DNA of 64,000 nt from WLXB01 sp040221475 (GCA_040221475.1 JAVKEJ010000052.1:248001-312000), one strand, 5' to 3'. Shown: positions 17,940-27,764, counted from the first letter of the stretch. Notes: generated by a model not told the origin, from the letters alone. Numbers and translations: made by a program.

Positions 17940-18950
17940 TTATTGGGCTGCGGCCTGGCGCTGTAGGGTTTGATTCCACGTTTTTGGGCGATTAATGCGC
18001 CCGTTTTCCGGCATATCCACCAAATCCCAGTTGCTGTCTTTGGCAAACAATTGACGCAGCAGATTTGCCGTGTCTGCATGGCTTGAGCAGGTGCCGTGGA
18101 AATGACCGATAATCCGGTGCCCCGTGAGATAGAGGTCACCGATAGCATCTAGCATCTTATGGCGCACAAATTCATCATTATGGCGCAGGCCATCTTCATT
18201 GAGCACACGCTCGCCATCAACGACGATTGCATTCTCAAGGCTGCCGCCGCGGGCCAAACCGGCTTCACGCAAGGCGGTCACATCGGAGAGAAACCCGAAG
18301 GTGCGGGCCTTGCTGATTTCGGTTTTGAAGACATCCGTGTCGATATCAAAGGTGCACGACTGCCGTCCAACGGCTTCAGCAGCGAAGTCAATTTGGAACT
18401 CTAGCGTTAGTCCATCTTCTGAGGGTGTCAGCGAAACTTCTTTGTTGCCATTGCGATAAACGATGGGCTCAAGGATACGCAGTACTTGCCGCGGTACATT
18501 TTGGTCGACCACGCCGGCGCATTCGATCAGAAAAATAAACGGTGCGGCGCTGCCGTCCATCGCGGGAACTTCAGGCCCGTTTAATTCGACCAGGGCATTA
18601 TCGACTCCCATGCCATAAAACGCGGCCATGAGATGTTCGACAGTGGCAACACTGATACCATTTTCATTGGCTAGTACTGTGCACATGCGACTGTCGGCGA
18701 TCCGATCCCAGCGCGCTGGAATCTCTGCGCCGCCGCCGACCAGATCAATGCGTTTGAATGTGATGCCCGTATTGATGGGAGCTGGGTGTAGCTTCATCGC
18801 GACCCGTGCTCCAGAATGCAAGCCAATCCCACTACACCCAATAGGTGATTTCAACGTACGTTGGAGATTGGTAGCTTTCGGGAGGTCACTGGGCGTCGCA
18901 TTGCCAAAGGCACCAGAAACGGTGCGAAGTGCGCGGACGTCAGGGGACAT
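17940..18950 (-). CDS. lpxC: UDP-3-O-acyl-N-acetylglucosamine deacetylase LpxC
   Basis: Zinc deacetylase catalysing the committed step of lipid A synthesis in the cytosol. Zinc-ligand regions are visible: EHLMAAFYGMGVDNALVEL with the first His, and HRIIGHFHGTCSSHADT with the second His and later active-site residues. The substrate strand VPAMDGSAAPF is also present. There are about 20 extra residues ahead of the usual start (TLKSPIGCSGIGLHSG). A terminator separates it from ftsZ, so it probably has its own promoter in the 326-base gap. Confidence 0.96.
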   Translation of the reverse strand: MSPDVRALRTVSGAFGNATPSDLPKATNLQRTLKSPIGCSGIGLHSGARVAMKLHPAPINTGITFKRIDLVGGGAEIPARWDRIADSRMCTVLANENGISVATVEHLMAAFYGMGVDNALVELNGPEVPAMDGSAAPFIFLIECAGVVDQNVPRQVLRILEPIVYRNGNKEVSLTPSEDGLTLEFQIDFAAEAVGRQSCTFDIDTDVFKTEISKARTFGFLSDVTALREAGLARGGSLENAIVVDGERVLNEDGLRHNDEFVRHKMLDAIGDLYLTGHRIIGHFHGTCSSHADTANLLRQLFAKDSNWDLVDMPENGRINRPKTWNQTLQRQAAAQ

Positions 18951-19276
18951 AGTTCACCGGTATTAATTGCAACAAAACGATATTGAGGCACACGTCTGCG
19001 CCCTTACATCCACTATATAATGTAGTAGCAACCCCAATTAGTCCCTGCAACACAATCATTGTTGCAGATTGTAATGCTTTGACAAGTAAAAACATTTTGG
19101 CTTTAGGGTCCAAAAAAATGTGGCATTTGTATGAATATATTTAGCGGGCGCCACGCAAGGGGCTAAATCCTTAAATAATCATAAGAAAAGGCCCGCCTTT
19201 CAGCGGGCCTTTTCCCCTCCCGTCGGTGGCCCGTCCCCCTCAGAGGGCCACCCCCACGGATCGTGTCGGTTTTGTC
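18951..19276. other. 326-base gap between ftsZ and lpxC
   Basis: An AT-rich region that should carry the lpxC promoter on the minus strand. It includes a strong hairpin near the ftsZ end (listed separately). A TTGTCA hexamer on the minus strand near 19080 is a possible -35, but no convincing -10 follows. No gene is seen. Confidence 0.6.
19186..19213 (-). terminator. intrinsic terminator after ftsZ
   Basis: AAAAGGCCCGC (19186-19196) is perfectly inverted as GCGGGCCTTTT (19203-19213) with a 6-base loop. It starts 63 bases after the ftsZ stop codon. It ends in T-runs on both strands, so it could stop transcription either way. It marks the end of the division cluster and separates it from lpxC. 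Confidence 0.85.
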
Positions 19277-21070
19277 TTAGTTGGCCTGTCGACGCAGAAA
19301 AGCAGGGATTTCCAGCTCTTCTTCATCATGCGAGGTGACGGGCCGATCTGCCGGATTAACCGAAATCGCTAAGTTCGACTGAGGTGTCGGTTCTGGCCGG
19401 GCAATTGTTTTTGCCAGCGGTTTTGGCTCAGGCGCTGCTGGAGCAGTCGCTTGTACCTCAGATTCTGGCTTGCCTTTGGCTAGGCTGCGATAGCGACTGA
19501 ACAAGCTCAATTTGCCACCCTCCTGCTTTGGAGCGTCTGACGCGAAAGGTTTTGCTGCTGTAACGGGTGCCTCAGTTTTAGGAGCCGCGAGTGGCGCAGA
19601 CGCTGGGGCAGGTTCAGCAGCAGGCATTGCCTTTGGCATAACCGGTGCCTTCGGAATGAAGGTATCGGTCGGCAAACGAGACTGTGGTGACGTTGGCTTA
19701 GGCTTGACCGCTGGGGCACTTGCCATGGCTTCGGCAATCTCATCTGTCTGAGCGACCGGAGCGCTAGGCGTTATGCCTTGGGGGGCGCCTTGGCGAGTTG
19801 ATTGTGCAACCCGAGCGGCCAGATCCAATTCTTCAGCTGGGGGATGGGTGGTTGAACTGGCGGGGGCAAGTGTTGCGCTCGGGGGGGCTGCGTAGTTTGC
19901 AGCTGGTGTCGTAGCAGGTACTGCCGTAGATCCGTGGGCGATCTCGGGAGTGGCCGTTGTTTGACCACCACCAAAGGCCGCATTGGCCAGGGCTGCTGGC
20001 CGATGCGCTGGCGGTTCCGTTCGAGAGTGCACGGTCCGATCAGAAACGGCTTTGGTTTCATCGCGGATCAACACGGGCTTAGGCATGTGTCCTGACATCG
20101 CTTCGATGCCAGTGGCCACAACAGAGACCCGGATACGGCCTTCGAGGCTTTCATCGAAGCAGGACCCAAAAATGATATGGGCTTCTGTTTCGACTTCGTC
20201 TCTGATGCGATTGGCGGCTTCATCGACTTCAAACAATGTCACATCAGATCCGCCGGTGATGTTAATCAACACACCTTTGGCACCGCGCATGGATGTGTCT
20301 TCCAGAAGGGGATTCGCGATGGCGGCTTCTGCTGCTTCAATGGCGCGTTTTTCGCCTTCGGCTTCACCGGTGCCCATCATGGCGCGGCCCATTTCCATCA
20401 TCACCGTTTTGACATCCGCAAAGTCCAAGTTAATCAGACCCGGCATCATCATGAGATCGGTGACACTGCGCACACCCGAGTACAGAACGTCATCAGCCAT
20501 TTTAAAGGCATCGGCGAAGGTCGTCTTTTCGTTGGCCACCCGGAACAGGTTTTGGTTCGGAATAATGATCAGGGTGTCAACGGATTGGGCGAGTTCTTCA
20601 ATGCCAGCTTCGGCGATGCGCATGCGGTGCACACCTTCGAACTGGAACGGCTTGGTCACAACGCCAACAGTCAGAATGCCAAGCTCGCGGGCGATGCGAG
20701 CCACTACAGGCGCTGCACCTGTGCCGGTGCCGCCACCCATACCAGCGGTCACGAAGGCCATATTTGAGCCTTCGAGATACTGGCCGATCTGCTCAATGCA
20801 GTCTTCCGCCGCATGACGGCCGATGTCGGGGCGCGCCCCGGCACCAAGGCCAGACGTGGTGTCTGGGCCCAATTGAATGCGACGATCAGCCCGCGACAGC
20901 GATAGCGACTGCGCGTCTGTATTTGCGACAACGAATTCAACGCCGTCTAGGGCGCTCTCGATCATGTTGTTCACGGCATTTCCGCCACCGCCACCAACAC
21001 CGACAACAGTTATCTTTGGTCTCAGGAGCGGTTCGGCCCCTGTTTTCGGAACACTAATGTTCAAAGTCAT
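19277..21070 (-). CDS. ftsZ: cell division protein FtsZ with long linker
   Basis: Tubulin-like GTPase that forms the Z ring. The signature GGGTGTGAA is at residues 112-120, with conserved T7-region residues NLDFADVKTVM later. The globular domain ends near residue 320. An Ala/Pro/Thr-rich linker of roughly 250 residues follows, then the conserved tail ELEIPAFLRRQ, which binds FtsA and membrane anchors. The total of 597 residues is well above E. coli (383) because of the linker. A strong GGAGG ribosome site precedes the ATG. It follows ftsA after a 127-base gap that may hold a promoter. Confidence 0.98.
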   Translation of the reverse strand: MTLNISVPKTGAEPLLRPKITVVGVGGGGGNAVNNMIESALDGVEFVVANTDAQSLSLSRADRRIQLGPDTTSGLGAGARPDIGRHAAEDCIEQIGQYLEGSNMAFVTAGMGGGTGTGAAPVVARIARELGILTVGVVTKPFQFEGVHRMRIAEAGIEELAQSVDTLIIIPNQNLFRVANEKTTFADAFKMADDVLYSGVRSVTDLMMMPGLINLDFADVKTVMMEMGRAMMGTGEAEGEKRAIEAAEAAIANPLLEDTSMRGAKGVLINITGGSDVTLFEVDEAANRIRDEVETEAHIIFGSCFDESLEGRIRVSVVATGIEAMSGHMPKPVLIRDETKAVSDRTVHSRTEPPAHRPAALANAAFGGGQTTATPEIAHGSTAVPATTPAANYAAPPSATLAPASSTTHPPAEELDLAARVAQSTRQGAPQGITPSAPVAQTDEIAEAMASAPAVKPKPTSPQSRLPTDTFIPKAPVMPKAMPAAEPAPASAPLAAPKTEAPVTAAKPFASDAPKQEGGKLSLFSRYRSLAKGKPESEVQATAPAAPEPKPLAKTIARPEPTPQSNLAISVNPADRPVTSHDEEELEIPAFLRRQAN

Positions 21071-21197
21071 ACCTTCCTCCAGGTTTGTAGTCTTAAGCTC
21101 GAATGGACGTTGATGGTCGGTTTCCCCGATCCTTTTCTAGGACGTGTATGCGGATATGTTCCCGCTTTGATGACCCTAGTTTGGCGTCCTCTCCTCA

Positions 21198-22448
21198 TTA
21201 GAAATTCTCCCTTAGCCATTGACCGATTCGGCCAAAGCCCCGTCCCTTACTGACGGCTTCCATGGCCATCAGGTCGGGTAACATCACTTGTTCGTTTACG
21301 GCGTAGCGCAGCAGCCCTGCGGCGGTTGCAAAAGCAGGTCCGGACACAGATTCCGGCAGCCCTTTAATTTGTTTTGGGCGACCTAGGCGCACCTGTTTGT
21401 CGAGCACGAGCTCTGCTAAATCGCGCACGCCTTCCAATTGGCTTGCGCCCCCGGTGATGACCACGCGGCGTCCAGCGATCTTGCTGTAACCGCTGGCGTC
21501 CAGCAGACCGCGCACCAATTCAAACGTTTCTTCAAGACGTGGCTGAATGATCTGCACCAACATCGATTTCGGCACTTCGTTGGCGCTGTTTTCGTCATCT
21601 TCACCCACCAAAGGAACTTTCAGCAGTTCGCGCGTGTCTGAGGGCGTTTGCACAACGCTGCCGTAGACCGTCTTAAGCCGTTCCGCTTTGGCGACGGGCG
21701 TGGAAAGTCCTTTCGCAATGTCGCTGGTGACGTGATTGCCGCCGATGGGAACGGACTCTACAAATTCAATATGGCCTTCTTGGAACACGGCGACCGAGGT
21801 TGTGCCGCCGCCCATATCAATCACAGTGACACCGAGATCTTTTTCATCTTCAACCAGACACGCCAATCCTGACGCGTAAGCCGAAACCACTTTGTCTTCG
21901 ATGTCTAAATGGCAGTGCTCAATAACGGTCGATAAGTTGCGACTTTGTCCGAGAGCGGCTGTAACCAAATGAATATTCACACCCAGTCGTTCGCCATACA
22001 TGCCACGTGGATCAATGATGCCGTTGGAGCCATCAATCGAATAGCCTGTCGGGATGCAGTGGATCAGGTCACGATCTCCGGCGTCGAATTGACCGCCCGC
22101 ATGCTCCATTATCCGCCGTACATCGGTGTCGCGGATTTCATGCCCGGAAATGGCAAGCTCCACTTCAACTTGAGAGGACCGAGGACTGCCGCAAGTCACA
22201 TTGACGAAAACCCGGTCGATGCGTTCATTTGCCATTTGCTCAGCCGCATCAACAGCCGCTCGCACGGAAGCCTCAACGGCATCCATGTTGACCACTTGGC
22301 CGTTACGCATGCCGTTGGCGCGATGATGACCGACGCCCGCGATTTGCAATTGGCTGCGGTCATCTGTGGTTGCAATGAAACAACAGACTTTCGTTGTTCC
22401 TACATCAAGGGCAGCAATGACGCTGTTGCGTGAAGGACCTTTAGACAC
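21198..22448 (-). CDS. ftsA: cell division protein FtsA
   Basis: Actin-like ATPase that tethers FtsZ to the membrane and recruits late division proteins. Actin-fold phosphate loops are visible (ALDVGTTKVCC near the start, VIDMGGGTTSVAVF, VVITGGASQLEGV). The C-terminus FGRIGQWLRENF is the amphipathic membrane-targeting helix. I prefer the GTG at 22448, which has AGGAG ten bases upstream and overlaps the ftsQ stop by 8 bases. An ATG at 22511 would add 21 residues read through the 3' end of ftsQ with no family resemblance. Confidence 0.95.
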   Translation of the reverse strand: MSKGPSRNSVIAALDVGTTKVCCFIATTDDRSQLQIAGVGHHRANGMRNGQVVNMDAVEASVRAAVDAAEQMANERIDRVFVNVTCGSPRSSQVEVELAISGHEIRDTDVRRIMEHAGGQFDAGDRDLIHCIPTGYSIDGSNGIIDPRGMYGERLGVNIHLVTAALGQSRNLSTVIEHCHLDIEDKVVSAYASGLACLVEDEKDLGVTVIDMGGGTTSVAVFQEGHIEFVESVPIGGNHVTSDIAKGLSTPVAKAERLKTVYGSVVQTPSDTRELLKVPLVGEDDENSANEVPKSMLVQIIQPRLEETFELVRGLLDASGYSKIAGRRVVITGGASQLEGVRDLAELVLDKQVRLGRPKQIKGLPESVSGPAFATAAGLLRYAVNEQVMLPDLMAMEAVSKGRGFGRIGQWLRENF

Positions 22449-23307
22449 CTTTTGAAAACTCCTCTTGGCCCACGTTCTGGTTGCCCAAATCTTGGGCACC
22501 CGTTCGGACATCCCGTTTTAAGGGACTGTTGTATTGGCTCTGTTGTGGCAGGGGCGCATAGCCCTCTTTCAATTGGACGGTGAGACGTCCCTCAATGCGC
22601 AGATCGATTTCAGCAAGCGCCCGGCTCAACAATTGATGTTTGGCATCCAGGGAAGCCAATCCACTCCAGGCATCGGTAACGCCATGCTCGGGCAGTTTGA
22701 TCACGACCCCGTGCTCGACATCATCCAGCGTGACGTTCCAGCGACGATTGCCGAACCGCACAGCGGCTTTGACGCGTGCAAAGAGTTCTGGGTGCTGCTC
22801 TAGGGCTTCAAACAAGGCTTGCGTATGGGCCGGGGCATCCTCGCCGACAACCACAATCAGGTTGGCTGGGGCTGAGTCCACGTTGATGATTGATGTGCCA
22901 TCGCCGTCAATAAGAGTGTATCCGCCGTTGTGTTGCCAAAGCGCGTAAGCGTCGTACTCGTCGATATTGATATGCAGGCTGCCGGGCAGGTGGCGGACGA
23001 TTTCCGCAGACCTCACCCAAGGCAGGGCTGTAATCCTGGCCTTAGCCGAAGGGACATCAATCTCCAGGATCGGTGTGCCGCGCACAGCTCCCAAGGCATC
23101 GAGAATATCGGCAGCCGGAGTTTTCGTACGACCTGTAACCAAGACTTCTTTTACGTTCATGCCCACGGCGGAGAGTGACTCAGCGGCTTGATTGGGAACG
23201 TCTGTCCAGTCGGCAGGAGTGACAACAAACTGAAAGGCCCAGAGACCGCCAACAATCAATGCTGCGCCGCCAGTCAGAGTTAGGTATCTGAGTTTTATGC
23301 GTCGCAT
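22441..23307 (-). CDS. ftsQ: cell division protein FtsQ
   Basis: Bitopic inner-membrane protein of the divisome core. A short cytoplasmic start and one transmembrane helix (GGAALIVGGLWAFQFVV, about 14-30) are followed by a POTRA domain (VKEVLVTGRTKTPAADIL onward, about 53-120) and the FtsQ beta domain. The 288-residue length is typical. It overlaps the end of ddl by 13 bases and the start of ftsA by 8, implying coupled translation. Confidence 0.94.
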   Translation of the reverse strand: MRRIKLRYLTLTGGAALIVGGLWAFQFVVTPADWTDVPNQAAESLSAVGMNVKEVLVTGRTKTPAADILDALGAVRGTPILEIDVPSAKARITALPWVRSAEIVRHLPGSLHINIDEYDAYALWQHNGGYTLIDGDGTSIINVDSAPANLIVVVGEDAPAHTQALFEALEQHPELFARVKAAVRFGNRRWNVTLDDVEHGVVIKLPEHGVTDAWSGLASLDAKHQLLSRALAEIDLRIEGRLTVQLKEGYAPLPQQSQYNSPLKRDVRTGAQDLGNQNVGQEEFSKGV

Positions 23308-24218
23308 TGCGCGTTCTCCACCATCCAGGTGACAAGGTCCGTAAAGGCCATGCCGACATGCGCGGCTTGTTCAGGCACCAGTGAGGTTGGCGTCAGGCCC
23401 GGTTGGGTGTTGACCTCCAACAGGAACAGCGCATCCCCATCAAGTCGGAGGTCAGCACGTGTCACACCTCTGCATCCCAGCGCCTCATGAGCGGCCAAGG
23501 AAATGGCCATCGCCTTGTCGTAGACAGTGTTGCTCAAGTCTGCGGGCAGGATGTGCGTTGAGCCGCCCTCCGCATACTTGGCGTCATAGTCATAGAAGGC
23601 GCGGTCGGTCGTGATCTCCGTGACGGCAAGGGGTTTGTCGCCTAGAACAGTCACTGTTAATTCTCGTCCAGGAATGTAGCGTTCGACCAAAATGAGGGTG
23701 TCGTCTGTCCCGCCCATATCGTCCAGAGGCGCTTTGTTGTCGCCTTCTCGAACGATGTGGACGCCAACCGCAGAACCTTCGTTTAAGGGTTTAATCACAT
23801 AGGGCCGGGGCAAGGGGTCGCTGTTTTCCGCTTCCTTGCGGGTGACGACCACGTCTTCAGCAACAGGTAATCCAGCCGCAACGAAATGGCGCTTAGCAAT
23901 GGCTTTATCCATGGCCAGGGTGGATGCAATGCGTCCTGAATGCGTATAAGGCAGGGCCATCATGTCCAGCAGGCCCTGGATGCAGCCATCCTCGCCGTAG
24001 CGTCCATGCAGCGCGTTGAAAACAACGTCAGGCGCGGCTTCTGCGAGTACTGCGGTGAGTGCGGGCATGTCGCGTGGCACATCAATGCACACAACAGTGT
24101 ATCCTGCTTGCTCCAACGCCTCGGCAGCATCACGCCCGGTGACCAGCGAAACCTCACGTTCTGTTGAGAACCCGCCGTACAACACAGCAACGCGCTTAAT
24201 CGCTTTTTTTGAGGTCAT
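23295..24218 (-). CDS. ddl: D-alanine--D-alanine ligase
   Basis: ATP-grasp ligase making the D-Ala-D-Ala dipeptide for peptidoglycan. The N-terminal GGFSTEREVSLVTG and HGRYGEDGCIQGLL motifs, the ATP-grasp glycine-rich region (YVIKPLNEGSAVGV) and the C-terminal FLLEVNTQPGLTPTSLVP are all present. At 307 residues it is the usual length. Its ATG overlaps the murB stop by 4 bases (ATGA). Confidence 0.97.
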   Translation of the reverse strand: MTSKKAIKRVAVLYGGFSTEREVSLVTGRDAAEALEQAGYTVVCIDVPRDMPALTAVLAEAAPDVVFNALHGRYGEDGCIQGLLDMMALPYTHSGRIASTLAMDKAIAKRHFVAAGLPVAEDVVVTRKEAENSDPLPRPYVIKPLNEGSAVGVHIVREGDNKAPLDDMGGTDDTLILVERYIPGRELTVTVLGDKPLAVTEITTDRAFYDYDAKYAEGGSTHILPADLSNTVYDKAMAISLAAHEALGCRGVTRADLRLDGDALFLLEVNTQPGLTPTSLVPEQAAHVGMAFTDLVTWMVENAQCDA

Positions 24219-25177
24219 GCCTGCGCCTCCATCTGGTGGAGCGGTGCTGTGGCATCTTCGGCCGAGACACCAACACGGCGAATTTCCCAGGTGAGGGGGA
24301 TACCAGACGTATCGCGGACACGGCGGCGGACGTCTTCGCCCAGGCCTTCCAAGTCGGCGGCTGTGGCTAAGCCGGTGTTGACCAAGAAGTTACAATGTTT
24401 TTCAGACACCATAGCGCCACCACGCACCAAGCCGCGGCAACCCGCTTGATCTATCAGTTCCCAGGCTTTGGCTTCGGAGGGGTTGGCAAAGGTCGAGCCG
24501 CCGGTGCGGCTTTGTACGGGCTGAGCCTGTTCCCGTTCGGTACGAATGTCTCGTATGCGTTGGGTGATATCGTTTTTGTTGCCTGCAATGCCCTTTAGCT
24601 CTGCGCCAATAAACACCCAATTCTTTGGTGTGGTGCAGTGACGGTAGCTAAAGCCTAAGTCTTCGCGACTAAGCTTGCGGACAGTGCCTGTTTCATCAAT
24701 GGCAGTTGCACTAATCAGAATGTCTTGAATCTCGCGCCCATAAGCACCGGCGTTCATGCGCACCGCACCACCAATGGTCCCCGGGATACCTGTCAAGAAT
24801 TCAAGACCTGCAATGCTATGATCACGGGCGTTGGTCGCCACTGAGGCATCGACGGCACTACCACCGCACCGCAGGGTCATGCCATTGATGTCGATGGTGT
24901 TAAACGCGCGGCCCAGCTTAATCGTGACACCTGGGATACCGCCATCGCGGATTAATAAATTCGAGGCCAGACCAATGACCGTTACAGAAACATCCTTGGG
25001 CTTGTCGCGCAGAAACGTGCAGAGGTCTTCTGTGTCCGCAGGCGTATAGAGGACTTCGGCAGGGCCACCCACACGGAACCAGGTCTTAGGAGCGAGCACA
25101 GCATAGGGCTCGTAGCTGCCACGGATTGAAGGCAACTGCGCGATGAGGTTTGGGACTTTGCGTTCAGCTGCCATCAT
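24215..25177 (-). CDS. murB: UDP-N-acetylenolpyruvoylglucosamine reductase MurB
   Basis: FAD- and NADPH-dependent reduction step that makes UDP-MurNAc. FAD-binding segments are visible (ASNLLIRDGGIPGVTIKL, AGLEFLTGIPGTIGGAVRMN with the conserved NAGAYG). The catalytic serine lies in GGSTFANP, and the C-terminal glutamate in the VSEKHCNFLVN region. Its length and the lack of an insertion fit the short MurB class. 4-base overlaps with murC and ddl. Confidence 0.97.
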   Translation of the reverse strand: MMAAERKVPNLIAQLPSIRGSYEPYAVLAPKTWFRVGGPAEVLYTPADTEDLCTFLRDKPKDVSVTVIGLASNLLIRDGGIPGVTIKLGRAFNTIDINGMTLRCGGSAVDASVATNARDHSIAGLEFLTGIPGTIGGAVRMNAGAYGREIQDILISATAIDETGTVRKLSREDLGFSYRHCTTPKNWVFIGAELKGIAGNKNDITQRIRDIRTEREQAQPVQSRTGGSTFANPSEAKAWELIDQAGCRGLVRGGAMVSEKHCNFLVNTGLATAADLEGLGEDVRRRVRDTSGIPLTWEIRRVGVSAEDATAPLHQMEAQA

Positions 25178-26607
25178 GAAGCCGCGTCCTGAGATGATTT
25201 GGAACGGATCGCTGCAAGTTCATCTGGGAGCGACTGCGCCCAAGCTGTAATGTTGCCAGCACCCAGGCACACCACCACGTCACCCGCATTGCCGATGTCA
25301 TCAATCACAGCCGCAAGATGTTTGGGGGAGAGAAGACCAGTCACTTGTGTGTGTCCGTGGGCATGTAATCCTTCGACGAGACCGTCGCGATCCATGCCTT
25401 CGATGGGCGTTTCGCCAGCCGGATAAACGTCAGCGACGACCACATGATCGGCATCGTTAAAACAGGTGCAGAATTCCTCAAATAAGGACGCCAGACGGGA
25501 GTAGCGGTGCGGCTGTACCACGGCAATGACCCGGCCAGAGGCGGCGCTGCGGGCAGCCTTAAGCACCGCAGAAATTTCTACGGGGTGATGTCCGTAGTCA
25601 TCAATAATTGTGATGCCGTCGACCTCTCCCGTTTTGGTGAAGCGGCGTTTGACGCCTGTAAAGCGCGCCAGGCCGTTGCGAATTGTTGCATCGTCGACGC
25701 CCAGCTCTGCACCGACGGCAATGGCGGCGAGGGCGTTCAAAACGTTGTGGTGGCCAAACATAGGCAACTGAATGCCTTCAATGCGACGCTCGCCCCCTGT
25801 GATGCGGTCCGATATCGCAACGTCGAATTTGGCACCACTCATGTCCAGGCTGACATTCTCGCCACGGATGTTGGCAAGAGGACCAAGGCCATAGGTAATG
25901 ATTTTGCGGTCAGACAAATGGGGGATCAACGCCTGCACTTCAGGATGGTCGATGCATAGAGTGGCAAAACCGTAGAACGGGATCGCATCTACAAATGTGC
26001 GGAAGGCGGCTTTCAGGGTTTCAAAGTCGCCATAGAAATCCAGATGTTCGGGGTCAATGTTGGTGACCACCGCTATGGTTGCCGGAAGTCTAATGAACGT
26101 GCCGTCAGACTCATCGGCTTCGACAACCATCCAGTCGCCTTCGCCAAGACGGGCGTTGGTGCCATAGGCGTTAATGATGCCGCCATTGATCACGGTGGGA
26201 TCAAGTGCGGCGGCATCAAGCACAGCCGCAATGAGTGATGTTGTTGTCGTCTTTCCATGGGTGCCACCAATGGCAATGGCCCATTTAAGACGCATCAGTT
26301 CGGCCAGCATTTCAGCCCGGCGGACCACCGGCATCATGGCTTTGCGGGCGGCGGCCACTTCTGGGTTATCTGATTTGACCGCTGAAGATATGACGACCAC
26401 GCGCGCTTCGCCGAGATTCTCGGCCCGGTGGCCAACCTCCACTGTAATTCCCAGCGTTCGCAGCCGGTCTACATTGGCGTTCTGAGCGATGTCGCTGCCT
26501 TGCACCTGGTAGCCCAGATTATGCATAACTTCGGCGATACCGCTCATGCCAATGCCGCCGATCCCGACGAAGTGGATGGTGCCAATGTCTAAAGGCATAG
26601 TGCGCAT
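25174..26607 (-). CDS. murC: UDP-N-acetylmuramate--L-alanine ligase MurC
   Basis: Adds L-Ala to UDP-MurNAc, the first amino acid of the stem peptide. An N-terminal Rossmann fold (HFVGIGGIGMSGIAEVM), the Mur ligase ATP loop IGGTHGKTTTTSL near residues 113-125, and the C-terminal ligase domain (DDYGHHPVEISAVLKAAR) are present. 477 residues. It overlaps murG by one base and murB by four. Confidence 0.97.
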   Translation of the reverse strand: MRTMPLDIGTIHFVGIGGIGMSGIAEVMHNLGYQVQGSDIAQNANVDRLRTLGITVEVGHRAENLGEARVVVISSAVKSDNPEVAAARKAMMPVVRRAEMLAELMRLKWAIAIGGTHGKTTTTSLIAAVLDAAALDPTVINGGIINAYGTNARLGEGDWMVVEADESDGTFIRLPATIAVVTNIDPEHLDFYGDFETLKAAFRTFVDAIPFYGFATLCIDHPEVQALIPHLSDRKIITYGLGPLANIRGENVSLDMSGAKFDVAISDRITGGERRIEGIQLPMFGHHNVLNALAAIAVGAELGVDDATIRNGLARFTGVKRRFTKTGEVDGITIIDDYGHHPVEISAVLKAARSAASGRVIAVVQPHRYSRLASLFEEFCTCFNDADHVVVADVYPAGETPIEGMDRDGLVEGLHAHGHTQVTGLLSPKHLAAVIDDIGNAGDVVVCLGAGNITAWAQSLPDELAAIRSKSSQDAAS

Positions 26608-27764
26608 CAGGCGGCTCCCCGCACATTTTGAGGCGTGTCATTGTTGTGGCCATTACGGTGACCGTTGCTTCCCTTGACCAATCCTTCAGCAACATCCGCA
26701 AGCCGGTCTGCTGCATTGGGAACGGCGAAAGCTTTTGCATTTGCGGCGGCTGTCGCCAGGGCTGCTGGTTCTAACAACAGCGCCTCTATCTGTTCGGCGA
26801 GGCGGTTCGGCGTGAGATTTTCTTGTTGATAACACCAACCGCCACCGGCTTCGGCTAAAGCTTCCGCATTGTCGGTTTGATGATTGTCAGCAGCGAAAGG
26901 ATAGGGAACATAAATTCCTGGTCGACCGGAGTACGAGACTTCACTTGTTGTCGACGACCCTGAGCGGGCAATGACCAAATGTGCACCAGCCAAGAGTTCT
27001 GGTACATTGTCAAAGAAGGGCATGAGCCGCGCCTGGACTCCGCAATTCGAGAACGCCCGGCGTGTTTGGTCAATAAGCTCGCTACGGCATTGTTGATCGA
27101 TAGTAATTTTCTTGCGTAGAGATTCGGGTAAGCGTTTCAAGGCGCTTGGGATAAGATGGCTGAACACTGCTGCACCTTGGCTGCCGCCCATCACAACTAA
27201 GCGAATATTCTCGCCTTCAACTGGAGCCACATAAGGTTTAGCTCGCACCGCGCCGAAGGCACTGCGTACGGGCATACCCGTATGAATCGTAGTGACGCCC
27301 TCTGGTATGTTTCGGGTGGCTGCAAAGCTTGTGCACACCTTATTGACGCGTTTGGCGAACAGCCTGTTCGCCCGGCCAATCACCCCATTTTGCTCATGAA
27401 GTGCTGTCGGTAATTTGAGATGCGTCGCCGCCATCATCGTTGGCGCTGCGGCATATCCCCCGAAACCAATGACAGCGGCGGGGTTCAGTTCTTTCAGCAC
27501 ACGTCTCGCCTGAAAGACGCCAACGCCAAGGCTCAGGACTCCGGTCAGTCGACCAAGCGTGCCTGACCCCATAAGGCCACGCGCGCTGATGATATGCTTC
27601 GGTAATTCTGAAAGTAGGCCAGTGCGCGCAGACCCGCGTTCGTCTGTAATCCAAACAAGACGATGTCCGCGCTTCATCAATACTTTCGCTAAGGCTTCCG
27701 CCGGGAACATATGTCCGCCAGTTCCACCAGCAGCCAGAACAATCGGAGTCCCTAGGTCAGTCAT
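26607..27764 (-). CDS. murG: UDP-GlcNAc:lipid I transferase MurG
   Basis: Peripheral inner-membrane glycosyltransferase (GT28) converting lipid I to lipid II. The G-rich loop AAGGTGGHMFPAEALA is at about 11-26. The second is VVMGGSQGAAVFS, and the UDP-GlcNAc site lies around ARSGSSTTSEVSYSGRPGIYVPYP. There is a His/Asn-rich tail of ~20 residues. 385 residues. 4-base overlap with ftsW. Confidence 0.97.
   Translation of the reverse strand: MTDLGTPIVLAAGGTGGHMFPAEALAKVLMKRGHRLVWITDERGSARTGLLSELPKHIISARGLMGSGTLGRLTGVLSLGVGVFQARRVLKELNPAAVIGFGGYAAAPTMMAATHLKLPTALHEQNGVIGRANRLFAKRVNKVCTSFAATRNIPEGVTTIHTGMPVRSAFGAVRAKPYVAPVEGENIRLVVMGGSQGAAVFSHLIPSALKRLPESLRKKITIDQQCRSELIDQTRRAFSNCGVQARLMPFFDNVPELLAGAHLVIARSGSSTTSEVSYSGRPGIYVPYPFAADNHQTDNAEALAEAGGGWCYQQENLTPNRLAEQIEALLLEPAALATAAANAKAFAVPNAADRLADVAEGLVKGSNGHRNGHNNDTPQNVRGAA

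Noticed and set aside
19983..20816. 277-codon frame antisense to ftsZ
   Set aside because: A shadow of the high-GC, strongly biased ftsZ coding sequence; no family resemblance.
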